Positions 8,949 to 17,120 of a DNA stretch of 64,000 bases are shown piece after piece. Numbering within the stretch: the first letter of the stretch is position 1; the number at the start of each line of letters is the position of its first letter. Origin of the DNA: Mesorhizobium sp. WSM3862 (lineage in GTDB: Bacteria > Pseudomonadota > Alphaproteobacteria > Rhizobiales > Rhizobiaceae); contig NZ_NSGE01000002.1 in NCBI RefSeq assembly GCF_002294985.1, positions 620,001-684,000 of the forward strand, written 5' to 3'. The notes under the pieces are model-generated. The model was not told the DNA's origin, made no database searches, and worked only from the letters and a program-made list of their open reading frames with translations. Made by a program: the position numbers and the translations under genes.

Positions 8949-9929
8949 TCAGCGTATCGCGACCGGGGCCAGGGCGCGCGAAAGGCTTGCCTCGCCCTTG
9001 CCGTAGACTGAGGGGTTGTAGTTGACCAGCGTGTCGGTGCGAGCCGTGTTGAGCAGGTCGTTGGTGATCTGAACCGGGGTCGCCTTGGTGAATTTGCTGC
9101 CGATGATTGCGGCATATCCGGAGACGATAGGCGCGGCGAACGACGTGCCGTAAAGGCCGGTCTTGTCGCCTTCGACGCCGACCACCAGGAAATGGCTCTG
9201 CACGGTCGGGTCGGAGCCGGCGTAATTGGAATACCAGGCAAGCTGAGCCTTGTTTGACGCCGTGCCGTTTGTGGACAGCGCGCCAACAAAGATCGCCGTC
9301 GGTTTGCCGATCAGAGCGAGATCGAGATAATCCTGCTGTCCGCTAGTGACGCCGCCGACCGCAACCGAATCGTTGCCAGCCGCTTTCGAGACGATGGCCG
9401 ATCCCTTGCTGGCGTAGGAGATGATCGATTGCTCCTCCGGGGCCCAGCGGATCTGGTTCACGCTGTAACCCGCGTTCGCATACATGCCGTAGCTGAGGTT
9501 GAGGACGTTGCGGCCACTTGCCAGCGGGACGGCCGAACCCGTCGAGAAGTCCTTGGAGCGGATGGTCGCCGCAGGAGCGATCATGCTTGCTTCCTCGCGC
9601 GTCCACTCTCCGTGCCGCTGATATTGCGTGCCGAGGCCGAAATTGCCGGAGAAGCGCGATGAGCTGCTGAAGTCGTCGATGATGGTGATGGTGACGCCCT
9701 TGCCCTTGTAGCCAGCCGCCCACGCGGCGCCGACATCGGGGCTCATCCAGCTCTGCACCGCTTGTGTCGTGCGCGCAACCGGTATCTTTGCGCTTACGCA
9801 TATGGACCCGCCGCCGTGGCACAGCGCGGCCGCCTGGTCCGCGTCGAGAGCTTCCTGCGCCGACGCGATGGATGCCGGCAGAATGGTCAGTGCCGCGGCA
9901 ATGCCGAGCTTCCAGAAATTACCAGACAT
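8949..9929 (-). CDS. Exported S8 (subtilisin-like) serine peptidase
   Basis: The most credible start is ATG 9929, giving 326 residues beginning MSGNFWKLGIAAALTILPAS, a Sec signal peptide cleaved near SIASAQ. A longer frame from 10031 would lack a signal at its N-terminus and overlap the upstream gene. The subtilase triad is visible: Asp in TITIIDDFSSS, His in QRHGEWTREEASMIAP, the oxyanion Asn in KAAGNDS and Ser in GTSFAAPIVSG. The His motif is unusual (HGEW rather than HGTH). Two cysteines just after the signal (LCHGGGSIC) may form a disulfide. It lies 88 nt downstream of a small exported protein and is probably co-transcribed with it. Substrate unknown. Confidence 0.83.
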   Translation of the reverse strand: MSGNFWKLGIAAALTILPASIASAQEALDADQAAALCHGGGSICVSAKIPVARTTQAVQSWMSPDVGAAWAAGYKGKGVTITIIDDFSSSSRFSGNFGLGTQYQRHGEWTREEASMIAPAATIRSKDFSTGSAVPLASGRNVLNLSYGMYANAGYSVNQIRWAPEEQSIISYASKGSAIVSKAAGNDSVAVGGVTSGQQDYLDLALIGKPTAIFVGALSTNGTASNKAQLAWYSNYAGSDPTVQSHFLVVGVEGDKTGLYGTSFAAPIVSGYAAIIGSKFTKATPVQITNDLLNTARTDTLVNYNPSVYGKGEASLSRALAPVAIR

Positions 9930-10017
9930 GGTCTTACTCCCGGTCAAAGCAGGAACGAGGACGGACGCTCGCGAAGTTCGGGAGCAGGAAGATTTCTCAT
10001 GCGCGGCATCCCGGCGA

Positions 10018-10596
10018 TCAGAAAGTAACACGGTAGTTGAGCCACAGGCGCAGCCTTTCGGGGGTAGCGTTAACCAGATATTTCAGCGTGTCCTCAGGCG
10101 CCGTCTCCCCGGCCGCAAGCCGGCAGTTGACGCTGTAGGTGCCCAGATCCCCATAATCGGCCACGCAGGGCTTTTCGCTCAGGTTGCCGCCGAAGGTCGA
10201 GGTAACGGAAAGGGAGAGAGTGCTGTTGAGGCTCGGATGGGTCTGGGTGAGAAAACCGAGCTTGAGGCTCGGCGCGATGCGGTACTTCTCGGCTTGTTCC
10301 CCGGTTCCCACTCCCCACAGAAAGCCGCTGTCTTCGGTAAGTTGCGTGATGAAGTCGACGTGCATGTCGACCCAATCGCTGTGGTACCAACGATTGAACG
10401 AGACCCAGCTCCCGTCCTGCAGCTCATAGCCGCCATTGCCGAGAGCTCTGGCGCGGTCGCTGAGCCATGACCCCTGGTGGATGTTCACGAGGGACGTGGT
10501 CATTTCCTGGGCCATCGACGGCGAGGCGCCAACGACTAGGCACAGCAACAGTGCGGCTGCGCCGAAACCGTCTCGTTTGTTGGATCTTTCGCGCAT
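10018..10596 (-). CDS. Small exported beta-rich protein, possible outer-membrane protein
   Basis: From ATG 10596 the product is 192 residues (a GTG at 10617 would add seven). It has a Sec signal peptide (GFGAAALLLCLVVGASPSMA, then Q). The mature part has alternating polar and apolar strands rich in aromatic residues (SWVSFNRWYHSDWVDMHVDF, KLGFLTQTHPSLNSTLSLSV), two cysteines near residues 150 and 165, and a final strand LRLWLNYRVTF ending in Phe. A terminal aromatic residue is typical of outer-membrane beta-barrels. I do not recognise a family. The gene lies directly upstream of the exported subtilase on the same strand, so the two may act together at the cell surface. The outer-membrane location is inference. 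Confidence 0.6.
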   Translation of the reverse strand: MRERSNKRDGFGAAALLLCLVVGASPSMAQEMTTSLVNIHQGSWLSDRARALGNGGYELQDGSWVSFNRWYHSDWVDMHVDFITQLTEDSGFLWGVGTGEQAEKYRIAPSLKLGFLTQTHPSLNSTLSLSVTSTFGGNLSEKPCVADYGDLGTYSVNCRLAAGETAPEDTLKYLVNATPERLRLWLNYRVTF

Positions 10597-10863
10597 GCGC
10601 GAAGCACCTCGCCCCACCGGATCCAGACGCGCCTTGTGGCGGACGGCTCCTCGAGCAGCCGCGGTCGCCGGATCATGCGCGACGATCGCATGGAGACCGT
10701 TACCGCGGGGTTATCCAAGCCGGTACGAATATAAGTTTTTGCTTGAATTCGGCGAAGCCAGGCCGTTGCCAGCGATCAGACGCAAACGAAGCGAGATGCG
10801 CCGGATGCTGCATCCAACTCGCCGGCTTTGCCAATGGTCGTCCGAAAACGGTGACCCGATGCC

Positions 10864-11049
10864 TCAGGCCGCGTCGCGGACCTTTTGGATGCGCGAGCGG
10901 ATTGCCTCGATCATGGTCTCGCGGATGGTGGTTTCGCCATGGGTTTCACGCATGTGCTCGACGGCGCGGCGCATGACCTCGGCTTCCTCCTCGGCGCGCG
11001 TGTGCCAATCGCAGCCCGGGACGAGTGTCCCGCATTGGAACTCCTTCAT
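10864..11049 (-). CDS. DUF1059 domain-containing small protein
   Basis: A 61-residue protein from ATG 11049 with a good ribosome-binding site (GGAAAGGA about 7 nt upstream). MKEFQCGTLVPGCDWHTRAE followed by EAEVMRRAVEHMRETHGE matches DUF1059: two cysteines and two histidines arranged C-x7-C-x2-H...H-x4-H, suggesting a small zinc-binding fold. Members are common near stress genes but have no established function. A longer frame upstream (to 11232) is not supported by a start signal. It appears to be its own transcription unit. Confidence 0.82.
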   Translation of the reverse strand: MKEFQCGTLVPGCDWHTRAEEEAEVMRRAVEHMRETHGETTIRETMIEAIRSRIQKVRDAA

Positions 11050-11355
11050 GGTTTTTCCTTTCCTAGGTCCGGAGCCCTGATTCCGCTCCTTGTTGTCATG
11101 CAATTCCGCATGGAAAGCAGCATCGCATTTTCCTGAAATTGCCCCGGTGGAAAACCATAACACATGTCGCCGGCTTCGGTTGCATTGGAGCCGGTGGCGA
11201 ATTGTTTTTTCACGGTCTCCGCGCGAAATCAAAGGCGGAGCATTGCTGCTCCGCCCGTTGCCACCTGGTTTCCGTCAAACGATGAACCGCTCTGTCTTTT
11301 TGTTTTGACGCAATTCCGGCGGAAACCGCTTCAACTGTTCTGCAATTGGAGGCCG
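11050..11355. other. Intergenic region between DUF1344 and DUF1059 genes
   Basis: About 306 bp without a convincing gene. It contains the terminator-like hairpin described separately at 11234-11255 and, nearer 11050-11110, the presumptive promoter and leader of the DUF1059 gene. No repeat family or RNA gene was recognised in the rest. Confidence 0.5.
11227..11255 (-). terminator. Rho-independent-like terminator of the DUF1344 gene
   Basis: A perfect 9-bp stem GGCGGAGCA / TGCTCCGCC (11234-11242 and 11247-11255) with a TTGC loop. Read on the minus strand, the stem is followed by TTTGATTTCG, a short U-rich tract. It lies about 100 nt downstream of the DUF1344 stop, in the direction of that gene. 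Confidence 0.6.
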
Positions 11356-11616
11356 TCACTTCATGATCTTGACAGCCTCGGCAATCTTGTTCTTGCCGCT
11401 CATATCCCAGGAAACGCGAACCTTCTCGCCCGGCTTGATGCCCGGATCCTTGAAGGCCTTGGACAGCGTGAAGGTCGATCCGTTGTCCAGAACAAGGCTC
11501 ATGGCCGTTCCATCAAAGCTCTTCACTGTTCCCGTGGTGTGCTTGACCGCGGCGAACGCGGCGCCACCGGAGGCGAGAAAGGCGGCGGTTGCCGCCGTCA
11601 CAATAAGCTTGCGCAT
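11356..11616 (-). CDS. DUF1344 domain-containing exported protein
   Basis: An 86-residue protein from ATG 11616, with AGGAG 7 nt upstream (AGGAGAACAACCT before ATG). It opens MRKLIVTAATAAFLASGGAA, a Sec signal peptide cleaved near AFA-A. The mature part, TTGTVKSFDGTAMSLVLDNG then GIKPGEKVRVSWDMSGKNKI, is the OB-like small beta-fold of DUF1344, common in rhizobia and of unknown function, periplasmic by inference. The reading frame stays open another 64 codons upstream, but that part lacks a start signal and the signal peptide fixes the start. The upstream 110 bp are AT-rich and likely hold the promoter. Confidence 0.85.
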   Translation of the reverse strand: MRKLIVTAATAAFLASGGAAFAAVKHTTGTVKSFDGTAMSLVLDNGSTFTLSKAFKDPGIKPGEKVRVSWDMSGKNKIAEAVKIMK

Positions 11617-11858
11617 AGGTTGTTCTCCTGGGATGCGGGCACCATTGGGAAGGCACTCCGCTCGATCAGGGCCGTCCGGACGCGTCGGGTCGCGGCTCGT
11701 AGCAGTGACGAGCCGCCGGCGCTTCCCGACCCGGCACGTTAAATAAATCAATTTTTTCAAAAGGATATTAGACGAAAAAGAAATCGCCCCTGCCACATTG
11801 CCGGTCAAAATTCGGCGAATGGGACAGCAATGCGGCTGGCCTTCCGCTCACCGGATTT

Positions 11859-12806
11859 TTACGGCCACTTTACCTCGGGCGGCAGGCTGGAGAGGATCGA
11901 GGCGACATTGCCGCCGGTTCTCAGGCCGAAGATGGTGCCGCGATCGTGAAGCAAATTGAATTCGACGTAACGGCCGCGCCGGACGAGCTGTTCCTCGCGG
12001 TCGCCGTCGGTCCAGTTCTGGTTGAAATTGCCCCGCACCAGATGGGAATAGACGACGAGGAAAGAGCGGCCGACATCCTGGACGAAATTGAAATCGGCGT
12101 CCCAGCCGCCCTTGCCCTCATCGGAATGCAGCCAGTCGAAAAAGATGCCGCCGACCCCGCGCGCCTCGTTGCGATGCGGCAGGAAGAAGTACTCGTCGCA
12201 CCACGCCTTGAATTTCGGATAGTCGGCCACTCCGGCGTTCTTCTCGCAGGCGAACTGCATGGCGCGGTGGAAGGCGATCGTGTCGGGATCGTCCTGGGTA
12301 CGGCGGCGGTCGAGCACCGGCGTCAGGTCGGCGCCGCCGCCAAACCAGTGGCGGGTGGTCACGACCATGCGTGTGTTCATATGCACGGCCGGAACGTTGG
12401 GGTTCCAGGGGTGCGCGATCAGCGAAACGCCGCTCGCCCAGAAGCGCGGATCCTCGTCGGCGCCCGGGATCTGCTTGCGGAATTCGGGAGAGAATTCGCC
12501 GTGGACGGTCGAGGTATGCACGCCGACCTTCTCGAAGACGCGGCCGCGCATCATCGACATGGTGCCGCCGCCACCTTTGCCGTCGTCGCGCTCCCACGGC
12601 GTCTGCTCGAAATGCCCGGGCGACCATGCCGATTGCGGTCCAGTGAGTTCCTGCTCGATCTGCTCGAAGGCGGCGCAGATGCGCTCGCGCAGCGCCTCGA
12701 ACCAGAGGCGGGCCTTCATCTTCTTCTGCTCGATGTCGTCAGGCAGGCCCACCGCAATGTCGGGTCGTTCCAATTCCGTCTCCAGTCCAGGCTGCTTGCC
12801 CGACAA
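11859..12806 (-). CDS. hemF: Oxygen-dependent coproporphyrinogen III oxidase
   Basis: A 315-residue enzyme of aerobic haem synthesis that decarboxylates coproporphyrinogen III to protoporphyrinogen IX using O2, in the cytoplasm. Family hallmarks are visible: [20 protein letters not shown] (about residues 130-150), [33 protein letters not shown] and [13 protein letters not shown], and the C-terminus LPPEVKWP is typical. Length matches the family (about 300). It is single-copy here and lies near SoxR and the bc1 operon, consistent with respiratory and oxidative physiology. A candidate sigma-70 promoter lies 25-50 bp upstream. Confidence 0.97.
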   Translation of the reverse strand: MSGKQPGLETELERPDIAVGLPDDIEQKKMKARLWFEALRERICAAFEQIEQELTGPQSAWSPGHFEQTPWERDDGKGGGGTMSMMRGRVFEKVGVHTSTVHGEFSPEFRKQIPGADEDPRFWASGVSLIAHPWNPNVPAVHMNTRMVVTTRHWFGGGADLTPVLDRRRTQDDPDTIAFHRAMQFACEKNAGVADYPKFKAWCDEYFFLPHRNEARGVGGIFFDWLHSDEGKGGWDADFNFVQDVGRSFLVVYSHLVRGNFNQNWTDGDREEQLVRRGRYVEFNLLHDRGTIFGLRTGGNVASILSSLPPEVKWP

Positions 12807-12830
12807 ATGACTCGTTTTTTCTGCGCGCGA

Positions 12831-12858
12831 TCCCTAATCTCTTAAGGGCAAGGGTCAA
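12831..12858 (-). promoter_or_regulatory. Candidate promoter of hemF
   Basis: On the minus strand TTGACC (12858-12853) is followed after 16 bp by TAGGGA (12836-12831), about 25 nt before the hemF ATG. The -35 is good and the -10 mediocre; the position is right. Prediction only. Confidence 0.4.
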
Positions 12859-12891
12859 GTCCTGTCTGACCAAGGTGCAAGGAGTTTGCTC

Positions 12892-13149
12892 GTGCGCACC
12901 CCGGCAAGACCGCCGCTGGATGGCTTGAAGAAGAGGCTGGAGCGCTCACGGGCCGAGCGCGAAAGAGAGCCGCGCGACGGATTTTTGCGCGAGACTTTCG
13001 TGCTGCCGCGGCCGGCCGCGCGCCTCAAAGCCAAGGAATGGTTCGAGCGCTTTCCCAAGCAGGCCTATTGGACCGAGATCGAAAGCTGGTTCGAGCGCCC
13101 GGGCGACGTCATCGAATTCACCATGCGACGGCTGCCGGCGGCAGATTGA
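12892..13149 (+). CDS. Conserved small basic protein of unknown function
   Basis: An 85-residue protein. GTG 12892 is chosen over TTG 12886 because the AAGGAG at 12879-12884 is spaced 7 nt from GTG but only 1 nt from TTG. The sequence has an Arg/Glu-rich helical N-terminal half (DGLKKRLERSRAERERE) followed by TFVLPRPAARLKAKEWFERF and a globular Trp-rich end (AYWTEIESWFERPGD). No signal peptide or membrane segment. I do not recognise a family. It is divergent from hemF and convergent with soxR, from whose stop it is separated by only 7 bp. Confidence 0.65.
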   Translation: MRTPARPPLDGLKKRLERSRAEREREPRDGFLRETFVLPRPAARLKAKEWFERFPKQAYWTEIESWFERPGDVIEFTMRRLPAAD

Positions 13150-13156
13150 AAAATCC

Positions 13157-13600
13157 TCAGGGCACCAGTAGCCGTCTCGCTCCAGTTCCCTCTCTGGCCA
13201 GTCGGTCCTCCTTGTTCCGAAGCGGGCATTTGTCGATCGACATGCAACCGCAGCCGATGCAGTCCGTCAGGCCGTCGCGCAGCTTCTTCAATTGGGCGAT
13301 CTTATGATCGAGGCCGTCGCGCCAAGCCGTTGAAAGCAGATTCCAATCCTCGCGCGTGGGCGTGCGGCCCTCGGGCAGGGAGTGGAATGCGGCGGCGATT
13401 TCGGCGAGCGAGATGCCGACCTCCTGGGCGACGCGGATGATCGCCACCCGTCGCAGCACGTCGCGGCCGTAGCGCCGTTGGTTGCCCGCGGTGCGATGGC
13501 TGCGGATCAGCCCGCGCCCTTCGTAAAAATGGAGCGCCGAGACCGCGACGCCACTGCGCATCGCCACCTGACCGACCGTCAATTCCTTCACCGGAGCCAT
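13157..13600 (-). CDS. soxR: Redox-sensitive MerR-family activator SoxR
   Basis: A 147-residue regulator from ATG 13600. The N-terminal MerR winged helix is clear ([20 protein letters not shown], then [20 protein letters not shown]). A dimerisation helix follows, then the [2Fe-2S] cluster motif [12 protein letters not shown] with cysteines at 114, 117, 119 and 125, diagnostic of SoxR. The oxidised cluster switches the protein to an activator in response to redox-cycling compounds or superoxide. The frame is open 68 codons further upstream, but that part lies over the promoter and is not credible. A SoxR-type operator sits just upstream, pointing away from soxR. Confidence 0.96.
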   Translation of the reverse strand: MAPVKELTVGQVAMRSGVAVSALHFYEGRGLIRSHRTAGNQRRYGRDVLRRVAIIRVAQEVGISLAEIAAAFHSLPEGRTPTREDWNLLSTAWRDGLDHKIAQLKKLRDGLTDCIGCGCMSIDKCPLRNKEDRLAREGTGARRLLVP

Positions 13601-13614
13601 CTCGCACTTTCCGC

Positions 13615-13645
13615 TTGACCTCAAGTTAGGTTGAGCTTGTAGCGA
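13615..13645 (+). promoter_or_regulatory. SoxR-type promoter and soxbox
   Basis: TTGACC (-35, 13615-13620) and TAGCGA (-10, 13640-13645) are separated by 19 bp, the over-long spacer of MerR-family promoters. The spacer carries CCTCAAGTTAGGTTGAGC (13619-13636), which closely matches the enterobacterial soxbox CCTCAAGTTAACTTGAGG. It is oriented rightward, away from soxR. Downstream is a good ribosome-binding site (GAGGAGA) and ATG 13680, but the frame runs antisense into trmL, so the original target gene may be lost. Confidence 0.8.
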
Positions 13646-13748
13646 GGAAAGCCTGACAAGGCAAATTGAGGAGAAGGCGATGTGCGCCTGGGTGAGACTG
13701 ACGCCGCAAGTGGGAGGCGTTCGCGACGACGAGCAGGGCTTGAGCAGC

Positions 13749-14207
13749 CTATCCGAGCTGGCGGAGCGCTTCGCCCGCGACCATCGCGACGGACAGCGCG
13801 ACATTGATGCTGCGGGCGCCCGGCCGCATCGGAATGGTCAGTCGCGCGTCCGCCGCCTGATGAACCTCTTCCGGCACGCCAGCGGATTCGCGGCCGAACA
13901 GAAGGACGTCGCCGGCGGCGAAAGCAAACTGCGTGTAGGCGGTCTCGGCCTTGGTGGTGAGCAGCACAAGGCGGCGCGCGTTCGTTCGGCGCGATTCCTC
14001 GAAGGCGTGCCAGTCGGCATGGCGGGTAAGCGCCGCCATTTCGAGATAGTCCATGCCGGCCCGTTTCAGCGCCCGATCGGAGAGCGGGAAACCGGCCGGC
14101 TCGATGATGTCGACGCCAAGATCAAGGCAGGCGGCGAAGCGCAGGATCGTCCCGGTGTTGCCGGCGATATCCGGTTGGTAGAGCCCGATGCGGAGACGGT
14201 CGTTCAT
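13749..14207 (-). CDS. trmL: tRNA (cytidine(34)-2'-O)-methyltransferase, SPOUT family
   Basis: A 152-residue SPOUT methyltransferase that modifies the wobble nucleotide of leucine tRNAs. Recognisable segments are [20 protein letters not shown] (motif 1), [20 protein letters not shown] (motif 2) and [20 protein letters not shown] (motif 3, the trefoil-knot SAM site). Length matches the family (about 155). Its ATG is preceded by a strong AGGAGG. A rightward SoxR promoter lies beyond its 3' end and would read antisense through it. Confidence 0.94.
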   Translation of the reverse strand: MNDRLRIGLYQPDIAGNTGTILRFAACLDLGVDIIEPAGFPLSDRALKRAGMDYLEMAALTRHADWHAFEESRRTNARRLVLLTTKAETAYTQFAFAAGDVLLFGRESAGVPEEVHQAADARLTIPMRPGARSINVALSVAMVAGEALRQLG

Positions 14208-14689
14208 TTCCGCCTCCTTCTAATAAGTGGCAGAACGGCCACAGGCGGCTCCGGCTTTTGGCGATTTCTAGACTGGCGGGTGGCCATTTTATGCGAAGTC
14301 GAGTATACGCCCATCATCGTCAACCCGAACCGAAGGAGAGGGACCACATGATGACCATGCACTTCCAGCCCTTCTCCGGGCAGCTCCTCTTTGGGGCCCA
14401 CGTATGCCCAACGGCGGTTTCGGTACGACGATTCTTCTGACACTTTAAGACCTCATCGCACCGATTCCCGCCGAACCCTGTTTTCGGCCTTCGAAGGAAT
14501 CTCGCGATGTTTCTCAAACTGCCAAAGCGGCGCCGCGCCCCGCCTGAACGTGTCGACACCGACGCTGGCCGTCATGTCGGGACTGACGCTTGCCGTCAGG
14601 TCCTGACTGCGTCGCGTCCCTCCGGCCGAATGCCGGAGGTCGAGCTCGCATCACCCTTTTTAACGCATTTGCACATGGAGGACGGACCG
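14208..14689. other. Largely non-coding region with small candidate leader ORF and a 24-nt tandem repeat
   Basis: This stretch lies between trmL (minus) and the first reasonably supported plus-strand ORF at 14690. It contains a 30-codon ORF with a strong ribosome-binding site (entered separately) and an imperfect 24-nt tandem repeat (14561-14582 and 14585-14606, both starting GACGCT). The ATG at 14507, with AAGGAA upstream, is an alternative start for the 14690 gene. A minus-strand frame 14204-14443 that overlaps the trmL ATG as ATGA was considered and not accepted. Confidence 0.45.
14348..14440 (+). CDS. Putative 30-residue leader-like peptide
   Basis: A short ORF starting MMTMHFQPFSGQLL and ending AVSVRRFF. 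It is supported mainly by a strong Shine-Dalgarno (AAGGAGAGGG, 14333-14342) at good spacing to ATG 14348. It precedes the plus-strand block containing the ABC exporters. It could be a leader peptide or a chance ORF. No family is recognised and codon evidence is too short to judge. Confidence 0.3.
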   Translation: MMTMHFQPFSGQLLFGAHVCPTAVSVRRFF

Positions 14690-15085
14690 ATGTTCGATCC
14701 CTTTAAAATACCGGGTTCAAGAAGCTTGCATGAGCGCAAGGTGGCGACCTGGGCGCTGCTGATCGGCGAGACTTACTCGTCGGCGGTGCACGCCGAGACG
14801 CGCCGGCGTCCGCATCGCGGCATGCTGCCGGACGTCGACTTCTCGCGCGCGGTGCCCGATCCCGGTCGACCCTCGCTGGTGCGCCGGATCATCCGCATGG
14901 TCCGGCCGGGCAAAACCAGGGCTGGCGACAGCTTGTCGTCAGGATCCTCTGGCAAGCCTGTCGGCGAAAAGCCCGCGACACCCTATATTGCGCGAAGCAG
15001 GGCCGGCGATACGGACAATTCCGTATCGCCGGCCCGCGGCGCCGTGCGGCCGAACGGCCTTACCAATCAACCCCGCGCCGCGTGA
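14690..15085 (+). CDS. Hypothetical protein of unknown function
   Basis: 131 residues from ATG 14690, which has GGAGGAC 5-12 nt upstream; ATG 14675 or 14507 would lengthen it. The N-terminal part (MFDPFKIPGSRSLHERKVAT, then WALLIGETYSSAVHAETRRR) looks protein-like and the middle is Arg/Pro-rich and basic. The C-terminal third spans a perfect 16-bp hairpin at DNA level (15000-15035), so the real gene may end earlier in evolutionary terms or the hairpin may have been acquired. No domain recognised. The first ABC exporter begins 25 nt after its stop. Confidence 0.42.
   Translation: MFDPFKIPGSRSLHERKVATWALLIGETYSSAVHAETRRRPHRGMLPDVDFSRAVPDPGRPSLVRRIIRMVRPGKTRAGDSLSSGSSGKPVGEKPATPYIARSRAGDTDNSVSPARGAVRPNGLTNQPRAA
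15000..15035. repeat. Perfect 16-bp inverted repeat (hairpin) upstream of the ABC exporters
   Basis: The arm GGGCCGGCGATACGGA (15000-15015) and its exact complement TCCGTATCGCCGGCCC (15020-15035) flank the loop CAAT. No U-tract follows, so it is not a classic intrinsic terminator. It ends 75 nt before the ATG of the first ABC exporter and lies inside the reading frame of the preceding hypothetical gene. Confidence 0.85.
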
Positions 15086-15110
15086 GCGCACAAATCGTCG
15101 AGTGCCTCGA

Positions 15111-16991
15111 ATGTTCCGCTGGTTTGAGAAGAGGCTCGATCCGTTTCCCGCCGCGGAGCCGGTCGAGCCGCCGAAGACGCTGGTCGCCTTCTGCGTGCAT
15201 TACACGCGCGGGGCCTGGCCCTATATCCTCGTCGATGCCGTGCTTGTGGCAGCGATAGCCCTTGCCGAAGCGTGGATGTTCGGTTTCATGGGCCGCATCG
15301 TCGACTGGCTGTCGGCGCAGAACCGCGAAACCTTTCTTGAGACGGAGCGCTGGAAACTCGCCGGCATGGCTTTCATCGTGCTGTTCGCGCTGCCCGGCAC
15401 GGTATGGCTGCATTCGCTGCTCAACCAGCAGACGCTGATGGGCAATTATCCCATGCGCATCCGCTGGCAGGTGCATCGCTACCTGCTCAAGCAGTCGATG
15501 GCCTTCTACCAGGACGAGTTTGCCGGCCGTATCGCCACCAAGCTGATGCAGACCGCTCTTGCCGTGCGCGAATGCGTCATCAAGCTGATCGATGTCCTAA
15601 ACTATGTCGTCGTCTACTTCCTCAGCATGCTGTTCATCGTCGGCTCGGCAGACTTGCGACTGGCTGTGCCCTTGGGTGTATGGCTGGTCGGCTATATCGG
15701 GCTCTTGCGCTTTTTCATCCCGAAGCTCGGCAAGGTCGGCGAGGAGCAGGCCAATGCGCGATCGACCATGACCGGCCGCGTCGTCGACAGCTACACCAAC
15801 ATCCAGACGGTGAAGCTGTTTTCGCATGCCCGCCGCGAGGCAACTTTCGCCAGGGAGGGCATGGCGAGCTTCCTCGATACCGTCTACCGCTCGATGCGGC
15901 TGGTGACGCAGTTATACGGGATGCTCTACATCCTGAATTCGCTGCTTCTGTTTTCCGTGACGGCGATTTCGCTGTGGCTATGGCTGGGCGAGGCGGTGAC
16001 GATCGGCGCAGTCGCCGTGGTTATCGGCCTGGTGCTCAGGATGTGGGGCATGTCGCAGTGGATCATGTGGGAGATGTCGAGCCTGTTCGAGAATATCGGC
16101 ACGGTGCAAGACGGCATCCAGTCGATCTCGCTGCCGCGGCTGGTCGAGGACCGCCCGGGCGCCAGCGACATCGCCGTCAGTCAGGGCGAGATCCGTTTCG
16201 AGGAGATCCGCTTCCACTACGGCAAGCAGAAGGGCGTCATCGAGAACCTGTCGCTCACTGTGAAACCCGGCGAGAAGGTCGGCATCGTCGGCCGCTCCGG
16301 CGCCGGCAAGTCGACGCTGGTCAACCTTTTGCTGCGTTTTTACGACCTGGAAAGCGGCAGGATCCTCATCGATGGCCAGGAGATCGCCGGGGTAACGCAG
16401 GATTCGTTGCGCGCGCAGATCGGCATGGTGACGCAGGACACCTCGCTGCTGCATCGGTCGGTGCGGGAGAATATCCTCTACGGGCGCCCTGACGCCACCG
16501 ACGAGATGCTGATCGAGGCGGCCCGGCGGGCGGAGGCGCTCGATTTCATCGGCGCGCTTTCGGACCATAACGGCCGCAAGGGATTCGATGCACATGTCGG
16601 CGACCGCGGCGTCAAATTGTCCGGCGGTCAGCGGCAGCGCATCGCCATTGCCCGCGTCATGCTGAAGGACGCACCGATCCTCATCCTCGACGAGGCGACG
16701 TCGGCGCTCGATTCGGAAGCCGAGGCGGCGATCCAGGAGAACCTCTACAAACTGATGCAAGGCAAGACCGTGATCGCCATCGCGCATCGGCTGTCGACCA
16801 TCGCTGCGATGGACAGGCTCGTCGTCATCGACAAGGGGCGCATCATCGAGGAAGGCTCGCACGAAGAGCTTGTCACCAAGGGCGGCCTTTATGCCCAGCT
16901 CTGGCAGCGCCAGTCGGGTGGGTTCCTCCTCGATGATGCGCAGGCTGAGTCCGATGCCAAAGGGTCTCACTCCGAGATGGCGGCGGAGTAA
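15111..16991 (+). CDS. ABC exporter, fused permease and ATPase (first of three)
   Basis: 626 residues from ATG 15111 (in-frame sequence upstream to 14988 lacks a start signal). A six-helix transmembrane domain spans about residues 35-330, with the coupling segment DSYTNIQTVKLFSHARRE. The ATPase domain has Walker A GRSGAGKST (about 393), Q-loop MVTQDTSLLHRS, signature LSGGQRQR, Walker B ILILDEATS and the switch His in AHRLST, so all catalytic elements are intact. This is the type I (MsbA-like) exporter architecture. The C-terminus LWQRQSGGFLLDD is shared with the two following paralogs, which indicates tandem duplication. Substrate unknown; lipid or peptide export is typical of the class. Confidence 0.92.
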   Translation: MFRWFEKRLDPFPAAEPVEPPKTLVAFCVHYTRGAWPYILVDAVLVAAIALAEAWMFGFMGRIVDWLSAQNRETFLETERWKLAGMAFIVLFALPGTVWLHSLLNQQTLMGNYPMRIRWQVHRYLLKQSMAFYQDEFAGRIATKLMQTALAVRECVIKLIDVLNYVVVYFLSMLFIVGSADLRLAVPLGVWLVGYIGLLRFFIPKLGKVGEEQANARSTMTGRVVDSYTNIQTVKLFSHARREATFAREGMASFLDTVYRSMRLVTQLYGMLYILNSLLLFSVTAISLWLWLGEAVTIGAVAVVIGLVLRMWGMSQWIMWEMSSLFENIGTVQDGIQSISLPRLVEDRPGASDIAVSQGEIRFEEIRFHYGKQKGVIENLSLTVKPGEKVGIVGRSGAGKSTLVNLLLRFYDLESGRILIDGQEIAGVTQDSLRAQIGMVTQDTSLLHRSVRENILYGRPDATDEMLIEAARRAEALDFIGALSDHNGRKGFDAHVGDRGVKLSGGQRQRIAIARVMLKDAPILILDEATSALDSEAEAAIQENLYKLMQGKTVIAIAHRLSTIAAMDRLVVIDKGRIIEEGSHEELVTKGGLYAQLWQRQSGGFLLDDAQAESDAKGSHSEMAAE

Positions 16992-17120
16992 CGCGATCGC
17001 GACTGGCATCAAGGTTACGGCAATTGCGGGGAATCGATCCCGGGCGTAACCACGAGCTGTCAGAGGCCTGCCGGGGACCAAATTGGGTGCCGGCGGGGTT
17101 CCGGCATCTACGAGAGAAAA

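Noticed and set aside
14204..14443. Minus-strand 79-codon frame overlapping the trmL start as ATGA
   Set aside because: The overlap is suggestive, but the translation is low in family signal, no ribosome-binding site is evident, and the trmL Shine-Dalgarno lies inside it.
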